Assembly (NCBI GenBank): GCA_947627075.1 | Contig: CANQUR010000084.1 | Coordinates: 1 to 7,054, forward strand | Origin: an uncultured Clostridia bacterium | GTDB taxonomy: Bacteria; Bacillota; Clostridia; Christensenellales; Pumilibacteraceae | Direction: 5' to 3' | DNA: 7,054 nt | Shown: piece after piece, positions 1-6,902 of the stretch | Layout: every line of letters begins with the position of its first letter | Numbering within the stretch: position 1 is the stretch's first letter | Notes under the pieces: generated by a model | What the model was told of the DNA's origin: nothing | The model's input: the letters and a program-made list of their open reading frames with translations, nothing else | Databases searched by the model: none | Translations under genes and position numbers: made by a program

Positions 1-1
1 C

Positions 2-517
2 GACTCCGTAGCCATGGTGCTCCAAAAGAACCTCTTGTTCTCGGGCACCATAAAGGAAAATCTGAAATGGGGCAACGAGAACGCTACCGACGAGGAGATC
101 GTTGAAGCGTGCAAACTTGCCCAAGCCGATGAGTTCGTGCGCTCCTTCCCTGACGGCTATGACACAAAAATAGAACAGGGCGGTACCAACGTTTCGGGCG
201 GTCAAAAACAGAGACTTTGTATAGCGCGCGCCCTTCTCAAAAAGCCCAAGATCCTTATCCTCGACGACTCCACGAGCGCGGTCGACACAAAGACCGACGC
301 GCTCATTAGGGCGGGCTTCAAGTCGTATATACCCGAAACGACAAAGATAATCATTGCTCAACGTGTCGCTTCCGTCGAGGATGCAGACCTTATCATAATT
401 ATGGAAAACGGCAAAATAGCGGCAATGGGCAAGCATGACGAGCTTATGAAGATAAGCGACGCTTATCGAGAAACATATATTCAACAGACGCGAGGAGGAA
501 GCGAAGATGAAGACTAA
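2..517 (+). CDS. ABC exporter half-transporter, degenerate-site subunit (5' end outside window)
   Basis: This is the C-terminal half of the ATPase domain of a type IV (ABCB-like) exporter subunit. The reading frame is open from base 2, so the membrane domain and Walker A lie to the left of the window, and the ATG at 14 is an internal Met just before the Q-loop (VLQKNLLFSGTI). Visible motifs, numbered from that Met: canonical signature VSGGQ at 60-64, Walker B ILILDD ending at 84-85, and D-loop SAVD. Asp85 (bases 266-268) stands where the catalytic Glu is expected, and Gln116 (359-361) replaces the switch His in IIIAQRVAS. This is the known pattern of the non-hydrolysing subunit of heterodimeric exporters such as TM287/288 or BmrCD. 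Its canonical signature would complete the active site of the partner encoded next. The stop overlaps the next start by 11 bases, so the two are translationally coupled. Substrate unknown. Confidence 0.95.
   Translation, partial: DSVAMVLQKNLLFSGTIKENLKWGNENATDEEIVEACKLAQADEFVRSFPDGYDTKIEQGGTNVSGGQKQRLCIARALLKKPKILILDDSTSAVDTKTDALIRAGFKSYIPETTKIIIAQRVASVEDADLIIIMENGKIAAMGKHDELMKISDAYRETYIQQTRGGSEDED
493..498 (+). promoter_or_regulatory. Ribosome binding site of the second ABC subunit
   Basis: AGGAGG, a full Shine-Dalgarno core, lies eight bases before the ATG at 507 and inside the end of the upstream reading frame. It fixes the start of the second subunit and implies coupled, near-equal synthesis of the two subunits. 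Confidence 0.85.
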
Positions 518-2384
518 AACGAGTAAAAAGCATACCTTCTCACGTATCATAAAATTGCTGTTCAAATTCTATCCCGTACTCGTACCCGTTACGATCATAT
601 GCATACTTTGCTCGGCTGCCGCCGCGGCGATCCCCGATATCTTCATTCAAAAGATAACGGCTATAATCGACGGCGCAGTCCATGACAAACTCGGGTGGAG
701 CGCCGTTTCGCCCGAAATCATTTCGCACATGATATTCCTCATAGCGATGTACGTCATAGCGATAGTTATAACCGTGCTTTATACGCAATTCATGGCATAT
801 ATCACCCAAGGCTTTTTGTGCAAAATGCGCAGAAGTATGTTCGACGGTATGCAGAACTTGCCCATAAAGTATTTCGATACGCACAAGCACGGCGATATCA
901 TGAGTAAATATACCAACGATATAGATACTCTCCGTCAGCTCGTTTCGCAGGCGCTTCCCGCGCTCATTCGTTCGGGCACGATCGTAATAGCCGTGCTCGG
1001 CATAATGCTTTGGTGGTCGGTTTGGCTCACGCTGGTCATTGTAGTGGGCGTCATAATAATGATGCTCGTTTCCAAAAAGTTCGGCGGCGGTTCGGCTAAA
1101 TACTTCATACGCCAACAGCGCCTTTGGGGAGCTGCCGAAGCGTATATGCAAGAGATGATGAACGGGCAGAAGGTAGTTAAGGTTTTCAGCCACGAAAAGG
1201 AATGTAAGCAAGAGTTCGACAAGATCAATACCGAGCTCTGCGAGGGCGCGACCAAGGCGAACGCTTATGCGAATATGCTCGGGCCCGTCATCATGAACAT
1301 AGGCAACATTTTGCTCGTTATAATCGCGGTGGTAGGATCGGTGCTGTATGTGTCGGGCGCGCAAAATTTGAGCATATCCGGAGTGGTGCTCGACGTAAGT
1401 ATCGTCGCTACATTTCTAAATATGACGAGGCAATTCACGAGCAACGTCAACCAGCTTTCGCAACAGATCAACGCGGTCGTCATGGGTATGGCGGGCGCCG
1501 AGCGTGTGTTCGAGCTTATGGACATACAGCCCGAAGCGGACGAGGGCACGGTCACTCTCGTGAACGTAAAGGAAGAAAACGGTACTCTCGTCGAGGTAGA
1601 ACAGCATACCGGTCATTGGGCGTGGAAGAAGGAAGGCGAGCTTATTCCCTTGAAGGGCGACGTAAGGTTTAACAATGTCGATTTCGGCTACGAGGAGGGC
1701 AAGCAGGTATTGCACGACATAACCTTGTACGCAAAACCCGGTCAAAAGGTGGCTTTTGTGGGCGCGACGGGCGCGGGCAAGACCACCATTACAAACCTTA
1801 TAAATCGCTACTACGACATAACAAGCGGAACCATAACCTACGACGGTATAAACGTAAACGATATCAAAAAATCCGATCTTCGCCGTTCGCTCGGAATAGT
1901 TTTGCAAGATACCAACCTGTTCACGGGATCGGTAATGGAAAATATCCGCTACGGCAACCTCGACGCAACCGATGAGGAATGTATCAAGGCGGCAAAACTT
2001 GCGGGTGCGGACAGCTTTATCACCAGACTTCCGAACGGTTACGATTCCGAACTTTCCAACAACGGCGCAAATCTTTCGCAAGGTCAAAGACAGCTCATCG
2101 CCATTGCCCGCGCGGCAGTAGCCGATCCGCCCGTAATGATACTCGATGAAGCTACGTCGTCCATAGATACGCATACCGAGGCAATCGTCCAAAGGGGTAT
2201 GGATAAACTTATGGAAGGTAGGACCGTGTTCGTTATCGCGCATAGACTTTCCACAGTCATGAATTCCAATGTTATCATGGTCCTCGACCACGGCAAGATA
2301 ATCGAACGCGGCACTCATGAGCAGCTCATCGAGCAGAAGGGCACATACTATCAGTTGTACACCGGTGCATTCGAGCTTGAATAA
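507..2384 (+). CDS. ABC exporter half-transporter, catalytic-site subunit
   Basis: Complete 625-residue membrane-domain plus ATPase half-transporter, of normal length for the family. About six hydrophobic helices are visible (roughly 22-42, 72-97, 151-170, 171-188, 257-282, 288-306). A hydrophilic linker of about 40 residues (345-386) then leads to the ATPase domain. Motifs: Walker A GATGAGKT 419-426, Q-loop Gln467, signature LSQGQ 523-527, Walker B MILDE with catalytic Glu548, D-loop SSID 551-554, switch His579. Glu and His are intact but the second signature residue pair is Gln-Gly instead of Gly-Gly. That is the mirror image of the defects in the upstream subunit, so the two form an asymmetric heterodimer in the cytoplasmic membrane. 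The start is supported by AGGAGG at 493-498, eight bases before ATG and inside the upstream gene. Likely a multidrug, lipid or peptide exporter; the substrate cannot be read from sequence. Transcription ends at the hairpin at 2421. Confidence 0.96.
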   Translation: MKTKTSKKHTFSRIIKLLFKFYPVLVPVTIICILCSAAAAAIPDIFIQKITAIIDGAVHDKLGWSAVSPEIISHMIFLIAMYVIAIVITVLYTQFMAYITQGFLCKMRRSMFDGMQNLPIKYFDTHKHGDIMSKYTNDIDTLRQLVSQALPALIRSGTIVIAVLGIMLWWSVWLTLVIVVGVIIMMLVSKKFGGGSAKYFIRQQRLWGAAEAYMQEMMNGQKVVKVFSHEKECKQEFDKINTELCEGATKANAYANMLGPVIMNIGNILLVIIAVVGSVLYVSGAQNLSISGVVLDVSIVATFLNMTRQFTSNVNQLSQQINAVVMGMAGAERVFELMDIQPEADEGTVTLVNVKEENGTLVEVEQHTGHWAWKKEGELIPLKGDVRFNNVDFGYEEGKQVLHDITLYAKPGQKVAFVGATGAGKTTITNLINRYYDITSGTITYDGINVNDIKKSDLRRSLGIVLQDTNLFTGSVMENIRYGNLDATDEECIKAAKLAGADSFITRLPNGYDSELSNNGANLSQGQRQLIAIARAAVADPPVMILDEATSSIDTHTEAIVQRGMDKLMEGRTVFVIAHRLSTVMNSNVIMVLDHGKIIERGTHEQLIEQKGTYYQLYTGAFELE

Positions 2385-2420
2385 GCCTTATTAAATTCGC
2401 TCCTGTAATATTTTTATTAA

Positions 2421-2457
2421 AGAAAAGTCCTTACGAGTTTTTTGTAAGGACTTTTCT
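2421..2457 (+). terminator. Intrinsic terminator after the ABC exporter operon, possibly bidirectional
   Basis: A perfect 14-bp stem (AGAAAAGTCCTTAC at 2421-2434 with its complement at 2444-2457) encloses a 9-base loop and is followed by a T-rich run, 36 bases after the exporter stop codon. The bottom of the stem is A-rich on the left and T-rich on the right, so it could also stop transcription arriving on the minus strand, where T-rich sequence follows as well. Confidence 0.85.
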
Positions 2458-2482
2458 CTTTGTTCCGTTCAATCAAAATAAA

Positions 2483-2511
2483 AGTACATAGAATAATATA
2501 TTCTATGTACT
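2483..2511. promoter_or_regulatory. 29-bp palindrome, putative operator (copy 1)
   Basis: Perfect inverted repeat with 13-bp arms (AGTACATAGAATA at 2483-2495, its complement at 2499-2511) around an ATA centre. It lies just downstream of a consensus minus-strand promoter, covering about +4 to +32 of the expected transcript, which is a classic repressor position. A second site of the same length and layout lies at 2632. The shared design points to binding by a dimeric regulator. The family is unknown and no regulator gene is in the window. In minus-strand RNA the same palindrome followed by TTTTATTTT could form a weak terminator-like hairpin. Confidence 0.6.
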
Positions 2512-2521
2512 CAACAATTAT

Positions 2522-2550
2522 ATTATAGACCCTAAATAATGCGTTGTCAA
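2522..2550 (-). promoter_or_regulatory. Leftward consensus promoter with no visible gene
   Basis: Read on the minus strand, TTGACA (2545-2550) and TATAAT (2522-2527) match the housekeeping sigma consensus at all twelve positions with the ideal 17-base spacer. The expected start is near 2515, beside the palindrome at 2483-2511. A leftward transcript would meet the hairpin at 2421-2457 after about 100 bases and otherwise run antisense into the exporter gene. No plausible protein lies downstream on this strand, so this could drive a small RNA or an antisense RNA, or be a relic. Confidence 0.55.
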
Positions 2551-2631
2551 GCGAAAAAAGCAAAATTTTTACCGAAAATCCGACTATTTTTGCATAAATC
2601 CAAAATTGAAGAGTTTTTACAAAGGATTATG

Positions 2632-2660
2632 TGTACGTAGATTATATTATTCTATGTACA
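2632..2660. promoter_or_regulatory. 29-bp imperfect palindrome, putative operator (copy 2)
   Basis: The arms are TGTACGTAGATTA (2632-2644) and TATTCTATGTACA (2648-2660) around a 3-base centre, with two arm mismatches. The right arm matches that of copy 1 except for its last base, and total length and centre size are identical. The two centres are 149 bp apart and flank the leftward promoter at 2522-2550. A weak rightward promoter could overlap this site (TTTACA at 2616-2621, 16 bases, TAGATT at 2638-2643), but that is only suggestive. Confidence 0.5.
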
Positions 2661-2696
2661 GTATAAGGCTTCAAATTATGGTAAAAACCATATGAA

Positions 2697-2797
2697 TTGT
2701 TCGAAGCGCTCATCATCGTTTCTCGGTTGTACCTTTTTTCATAAGCGAGAAACGAAAGCTCTCCTCCCTTTTATTAGAGGGGGAGAACTTCGAACAA
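2697..2797. other. Nested inverted repeats able to form a three-way junction
   Basis: An outer 10-bp stem (TTGTTCGAAG at 2697-2706 with CTTCGAACAA at 2788-2797) encloses two further stems. One is a 10-bp hairpin (TCGTTTCTCG at 2716-2725 with its complement at 2746-2755, 20-base loop). The other is an 8-bp hairpin with one G-T pair (TCTCCTCC at 2760-2767 with GGGGGAGA at 2779-2786). The segment TTCGAAGCGC (2700-2709) recurs directly at 2815-2824, which allows alternative pairings. I do not recognise a known RNA family. It may be a structured RNA, a member of a dispersed intergenic repeat family, or a folded DNA site. Confidence 0.45.
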
Positions 2798-2856
2798 GGC
2801 GATCGTTTGGTCGTTTCGAAGCGCGTGAATTTGCTGCTTATTCATTCATTCTTTTG

Positions 2857-2894
2857 CAAAAGGACGTCCGATTTTGTTGTTGGGCGTCCTTTTG
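2857..2894 (-). terminator. Intrinsic terminator after the helicase gene, possibly bidirectional
   Basis: CAAAAGGACG (2857-2866) pairs with CGTCCTTTTG (2885-2894), and the stem can be extended inward by four further pairs, two of them G-T. It sits 14 bases past the helicase stop codon. The T-run after the stem is short on the minus strand and better on the plus strand (TTTTGATATTT), so it could also end any rightward transcript from the gap. Confidence 0.7.
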
Positions 2895-2908
2895 ATATTT
2901 ATAGAAAG

Positions 2909-5900
2909 TTATGCATCGGTTTTAGGCTTTCTTTTGCGATTGCCTGCAGTGGTCGCCGCGGCTTCCTTTTCATTTCGAGGCGCTTCGGGCTTTGCTTTTT
3001 CGGTGCGATTTCTTTCGGCGGCGGCTATTATTTCCGAGATCACCGACGTCGGGTGCAACCACCAGTCGCGGTTCCACACTCTCATTATGCTCCAACCGCG
3101 CGATTCGAGAAACTCTGGGATATAGACGTCGCGTTCTATCACCGACGGCGACGAAGCCATTGCGTCGTTTTCGGTCTGCACGCCGATAAGATAGCGTTCG
3201 GACTCGGGGTCGTAAACGGCGAGGGATATCTTCGCTTTTGAATTGCCGAGGTCGACTTCGGCTTTGTAGCCCTGTTTTTCAAGTCGCTCTTTGATTTGCG
3301 CCTCTATGGGTTGGACAAGCGCTAATTGCTTTGTTTCTTCCGTGCCCGACATACCTTGCAATATCAAGCGCGCATCTTTTTTGTTGCCGTCGGACACGGC
3401 GCGAACGTATTCGAGATATTTTTTGAACAGCTTCGGACCTGCGTTTTTGACCGAATCGGTTTTCAGATCCTCGGGCTCTATGCTCGAAACCACATAGATC
3501 TTCTTTTTTGCACGCGTTATCGAAACATTGAGTCTGTTTTCTCCGCCTTCGACGCTGAGCGAACCGAAGTTGCTCACCATTTTGCCGCTTTCGTTATATG
3601 CATAGCCGATAGAGAAGATGATTATATCGCGTTCGTCGCCTTGAACGTTTTCGATATTCTTTACGAATATGCTGACGTCCTCGCCGTTTTCCTTGCGGGC
3701 GCGTTCTTTTATTATCGCGCTTCTGAAATTTTCATCGCGGAAGCATTCGCTGTCTATTGCGTCCTCGATGGCGTTTTCCTGCTCGACGTTAAAGGTGATA
3801 ATGCCTATGGTTTCGTTTTCCTTGCGGGTGCGGAAGAGCTTTTTCAATAGCTCGACGACCTTTAAGGCTTCCGCTTCGTTGTGGCGGTCTATCCATTTTC
3901 CGTTCACCTTTATTCGCTGAATGGGGCGGATATTTTTGCCCTTTTCGATATTAGGAGAGATTTGAAGATCGCCCGAATAGAACGCACTGCTCGAAAAATC
4001 TATGAGCTCCTCGTATTTGCTTCGATAGTGATATGTAAGGTTGCAACTGTCGTATCGCGCGACGGCGAGATCGAGCAGACTTTCCACTTCGAGCGCCGCC
4101 TGAGTTGCATAATCGTTTTCGTCTATTTCGCCACCCATGTAGCGTTTCATAAACAGAGCGGTGGGGCGAAGCTGTTTGGAGTCGCCCGCTACGACTATGC
4201 GCTTGCCGCGATAAACGGCGGGCAAGGTGTTTTCGATGAATATTTGCGACGCCTCGTCAAAAAGTATTATGTCAAACAAATTTTTTGTGAGCGGCAATAT
4301 GGTCGAAACGTTTTCGGGCGAAAGCAACCAGCACGGGAACAGTTTGAAAAGGTATTCTCCGTAAACTTCGGCGGTCTTTCGCAAAGGCCAAAAGTTTTGC
4401 TTTTTGGATATTTGGTACAAAAAGTCCTTGCTGTCCTGTGAATTTTGGAAATAATCGACATATTCGTTATCGAACTTTTTGAGCGCGATGCGACGGACTT
4501 CCTTTGCTTTGAGGGCGTTGTAGCGCAAAATGTCCTTTCTTGCCGAGTCGTATTCGGACAGTTTTGCAAGCTCGTCTTTGTGCTTTTCTTCCAGCCCGAG
4601 TATTTCGTGATAAACTCTTACGAGCACGATCTTGTCGATAATGTCGTAGTATTTGCTTTCGCTCGTCGCATTGGAATAGGCAAATTCAAGCACAATTCTT
4701 TGCGCGTCCGACAGCCCTTCGAATAGGGTGAGGATGTCGCGATTTTCCACATATTCTTCCAGCGCGGCAAGCACGTTTTTGAGTATCGCGGAATTGCCGC
4801 TTATCAGGTGATCGGCGACGGTTATGTAGCAGTCGGGGGTGAGTACTTCGCTTAAAAATTCGTACGGTTTAAGATATTCGTCGATGGCGACCTTTGTCGC
4901 GTCGAAACTGACCTTCAATTCTTCCTCTATTTTGGTAGTATGGCTCAATGTGAACGGCAAAAGCGGAAAAAGCGCATAGGAAGCGTTTCGCGCCTTGTAG
5001 GCGTTCGGGTGTCGGAGCTTGGCTGTCATTTTTATAAGGGGAGAGTAGTCGTCGCTGTGAAATTCGCCTTGATATGCAAGTATTTGCCTTGCATACGGAT
5101 ATTTGTTTTTATCGAATAGGGGAGCCTTTGTGCTTATTAGCCCGTTTAATTGAGTTTTGGCTTGGGCAATGTCATGTATCCCCAAATTATTTTTCAGATA
5201 TGCTATAATTGGATTTTTCTTTTGACGCTCGATAAAGTCGTAGTATATTTGAGCCGTGCCGTTGCTCTTTATAGAAACGACCGCTTCGGACAATTCGCCG
5301 TATTTCAGCTTCATAAGACGGCTGTTTTCGAGCATCAGCTTGTAAATAGTGTACTCATAGCTGTTTTTGCCGAGCATATACGAATTTGCGTACATTTCGG
5401 AAAGGCTCAATCCGAAATCGGTTTTCGTATTGAGGAGCGTCGACATTTCTTCGAGCTGTTTTTGACGTTTTAGTATGGCGGCGTCGAGATTTTCTATGTC
5501 CGTCAAGCTGTCCACGCCTTTGACGGTGGCTTTGTGACGGTCGAAACAGCGCTCGTAAAAGAAGCGTTTGTCCTTTTCGGCGTCGTTTATATACATGGCT
5601 TTGGCGTTAAAGTCGCCCAGCCTGTTGAAAACCACGTCGAGCGCGGCTTTCTTTTGCGAAACGACGAGCACGCGCTTATTGCGGAGTACGGCGTCGGAGA
5701 TTATATTTACTATGGTCTGCGATTTACCTGTGCCGGGAGGACCGTAGACTACCATGTTGCCTTTTTCGGAGATCTGTTCTATGACCTTGCTCTGCGCGTA
5801 ATCGGCAAAACTTGCGGGATATATGGTCGGTTTGGCATTTGCGCGCTTTTTCGGCTTGACGGGCTTTTGAGGCTTTATGTTCAAAAGCTGGTCTACGGCT

Positions 5901-6754
5901 TCGTTCGTCAGTCGCTTCTTTTCCAAAACGGCATAATCCGAATATACCGAGTTTGCCATGGAATATCTGCCGAGCACGCACAAATTGTGGACGGTCGGTT
6001 CGCCGACAGGCTCGGCTTTGTCGTAAGAATAAACTTTGCGATCGCTGTCGTTATAGCCGAAATTGATCCTAAACGTCTTTAAGTAGTCCAAAACGGACTT
6101 TATTCCGCCCTTTAACGGCTCCTTGTTTACCGAGCCGTATTCGGTGTCGATCTCGTCGATACGCAAACGCTTTGCATTGGCATAGGCGTAAATAAGGGCT
6201 TTGTTCAAAAGCACGTTTTGATCTGTCTTTTTGGTCAGTACGACGGTATATTCGTCGACGATCTCTATCTTTACGGGAAAGAGCAAAAGTGGCGCCTTTA
6301 TCAAAAGGTCCCTTGTGGCGCCCGTGACAAACGGATAGCCTACAAATAGCTCGTATCTACCCGTTTCTTTTTCTATTTCGTCGATCTCTCGCTCTATCGA
6401 GCGAAGGGCTTGCGTTTCCTTTAACAGGGCTTTTTTTATTTCGTCGCGGCGCAGTCTGTCTTGTCGCTGCTTTAATTTTTTGGCGTCCGCTTCGTCGATA
6501 GGCACGATATCGTTGCACTTGTCCGCGTTGGGCGTGGGAAAAGATCCCGCAATCTCTTTTTCGATAATGGCAAAACTGCGTATTTTGTCGGTAAAAAGAA
6601 ACGCGATAAACTCGTCCCAAAGCTGTGGAGCGACTTCGAATAACCGCCCCAGATCATAGCCGCTCTTTTTGTTTAAGCTCTTTAAGCATATACATCTGTT
6701 TCTGCCGCTGATCTCTATCAATCTGTCTTTGTAATATGTATATATTGACTTCAT
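2909..6754 (-). CDS. DUF4011-type superfamily 1 helicase with C-terminal restriction-endonuclease-like domain
   Basis: A 1281-residue cytoplasmic nucleic-acid helicase/translocase of the COG1112 (AAA_11/AAA_12) type. Residues 11-20 (RLIEISGRNR) resemble the start of DUF4011. A basic linker (about 292-310) precedes the ATPase core: Walker A GPPGTGKS 338-345, motif Ia around 362-379, then a long mainly helical insert (about 380-815), motif II DEAS 833-836, motif III VVAGDSKQLRPT 854-865, motif IV TYHYRS 907-912, motif V NVQGDERD 1036-1043 and motif VI NVSITRAKKK 1076-1085. All ATPase motifs look intact. Residues about 1145-1240 match a PD-(D/E)XK-like domain (MTES_1575/Vsr-like) through ERD 1207-1209, LESRGW 1216-1221 and MRVWNRDWW 1224-1232. 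Ser1177 and Gln1193, however, stand where acidic residues are usual, so nuclease activity is doubtful. A basic Ala-rich tail (1243-1281) follows. Such architectures occur in defence islands; a defence role here is inference. It forms a single-gene unit with its own promoter and terminator. Confidence 0.9.
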   Translation of the reverse strand: MKSIYTYYKDRLIEISGRNRCICLKSLNKKSGYDLGRLFEVAPQLWDEFIAFLFTDKIRSFAIIEKEIAGSFPTPNADKCNDIVPIDEADAKKLKQRQDRLRRDEIKKALLKETQALRSIEREIDEIEKETGRYELFVGYPFVTGATRDLLIKAPLLLFPVKIEIVDEYTVVLTKKTDQNVLLNKALIYAYANAKRLRIDEIDTEYGSVNKEPLKGGIKSVLDYLKTFRINFGYNDSDRKVYSYDKAEPVGEPTVHNLCVLGRYSMANSVYSDYAVLEKKRLTNEAVDQLLNIKPQKPVKPKKRANAKPTIYPASFADYAQSKVIEQISEKGNMVVYGPPGTGKSQTIVNIISDAVLRNKRVLVVSQKKAALDVVFNRLGDFNAKAMYINDAEKDKRFFYERCFDRHKATVKGVDSLTDIENLDAAILKRQKQLEEMSTLLNTKTDFGLSLSEMYANSYMLGKNSYEYTIYKLMLENSRLMKLKYGELSEAVVSIKSNGTAQIYYDFIERQKKNPIIAYLKNNLGIHDIAQAKTQLNGLISTKAPLFDKNKYPYARQILAYQGEFHSDDYSPLIKMTAKLRHPNAYKARNASYALFPLLPFTLSHTTKIEEELKVSFDATKVAIDEYLKPYEFLSEVLTPDCYITVADHLISGNSAILKNVLAALEEYVENRDILTLFEGLSDAQRIVLEFAYSNATSESKYYDIIDKIVLVRVYHEILGLEEKHKDELAKLSEYDSARKDILRYNALKAKEVRRIALKKFDNEYVDYFQNSQDSKDFLYQISKKQNFWPLRKTAEVYGEYLFKLFPCWLLSPENVSTILPLTKNLFDIILFDEASQIFIENTLPAVYRGKRIVVAGDSKQLRPTALFMKRYMGGEIDENDYATQAALEVESLLDLAVARYDSCNLTYHYRSKYEELIDFSSSAFYSGDLQISPNIEKGKNIRPIQRIKVNGKWIDRHNEAEALKVVELLKKLFRTRKENETIGIITFNVEQENAIEDAIDSECFRDENFRSAIIKERARKENGEDVSIFVKNIENVQGDERDIIIFSIGYAYNESGKMVSNFGSLSVEGGENRLNVSITRAKKKIYVVSSIEPEDLKTDSVKNAGPKLFKKYLEYVRAVSDGNKKDARLILQGMSGTEETKQLALVQPIEAQIKERLEKQGYKAEVDLGNSKAKISLAVYDPESERYLIGVQTENDAMASSPSVIERDVYIPEFLESRGWSIMRVWNRDWWLHPTSVISEIIAAAERNRTEKAKPEAPRNEKEAAATTAGNRKRKPKTDA

Positions 6755-6760
6755 CCGAAT

Positions 6761-6765
6761 CTCCT
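6761..6765 (-). promoter_or_regulatory. Ribosome binding site of the helicase gene
   Basis: AGGAG on the minus strand lies six bases before the ATG at 6754-6752 and supports that start codon. Confidence 0.8.
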
Positions 6766-6772
6766 AACGTAT

Positions 6773-6801
6773 ATTTTATAAGAACAAACGGATTTTGTCA
6801 A
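6773..6801 (-). promoter_or_regulatory. Promoter of the helicase gene
   Basis: On the minus strand TTGACA (6796-6801) is followed after 17 bases by TAAAAT (6773-6778), one mismatch from the housekeeping consensus. The expected start near 6766 gives a leader of only about 12 bases that just includes the ribosome binding site, leaving no room for a leader-borne switch. No palindromic operator like those in the exporter/helicase gap is seen here, which suggests simple constitutive expression or control by an unrecognised factor. Confidence 0.7.
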
Positions 6802-6902
6802 TAATTTAAGCTCCGAAAAATGGGTTTTATGAGTAGATATGTTTACAAAAAAATTTTCGTGTTCTTTCTCTCATAACTCGGGCATAAAACAAATGACCAA
6901 AT

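Noticed and set aside
540..1364. 274-codon open frame on the minus strand opposite the second ABC subunit gene
   Set aside because: It is fully antisense to a clear membrane protein. Its translation is rich in Tyr, His and Arg with no domain, and no ribosome binding site is apparent. It arises from codon bias of the real gene.
1416..2318. 300-codon open frame on the minus strand, downstream of the orphan leftward promoter
   Set aside because: The promoter at 2522-2550 points toward it, so it was considered. The product is low-complexity, lies wholly opposite the conserved ATPase domain, and the strong hairpin at 2421-2457 intervenes.
2483..2660. Two similar palindromes as ends of a small insertion element
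   Set aside because: Each copy is itself a complete palindrome, rather than the two being one inverted pair. No target duplication or transposase remnant is seen between them, so paired operators fit better.
2692..2895. 67-codon open frame on the plus strand in the gap
   Set aside because: No ribosome binding site precedes its ATG, which sits in a small hairpin (TATGGT/ACCATA). It spans the structured repeats and a terminator, and the product has no recognisable features.
5534..6082. 182-codon plus-strand open frame inside the helicase gene
   Set aside because: It is antisense to the Walker A region of the helicase, where the minus-strand frame has unmistakable motifs. This is a shadow frame.
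6820..6876. Short plus-strand open frame starting at the ATG at 6820
   Set aside because: Only 18 codons, no convincing ribosome binding site, AT-rich and featureless.
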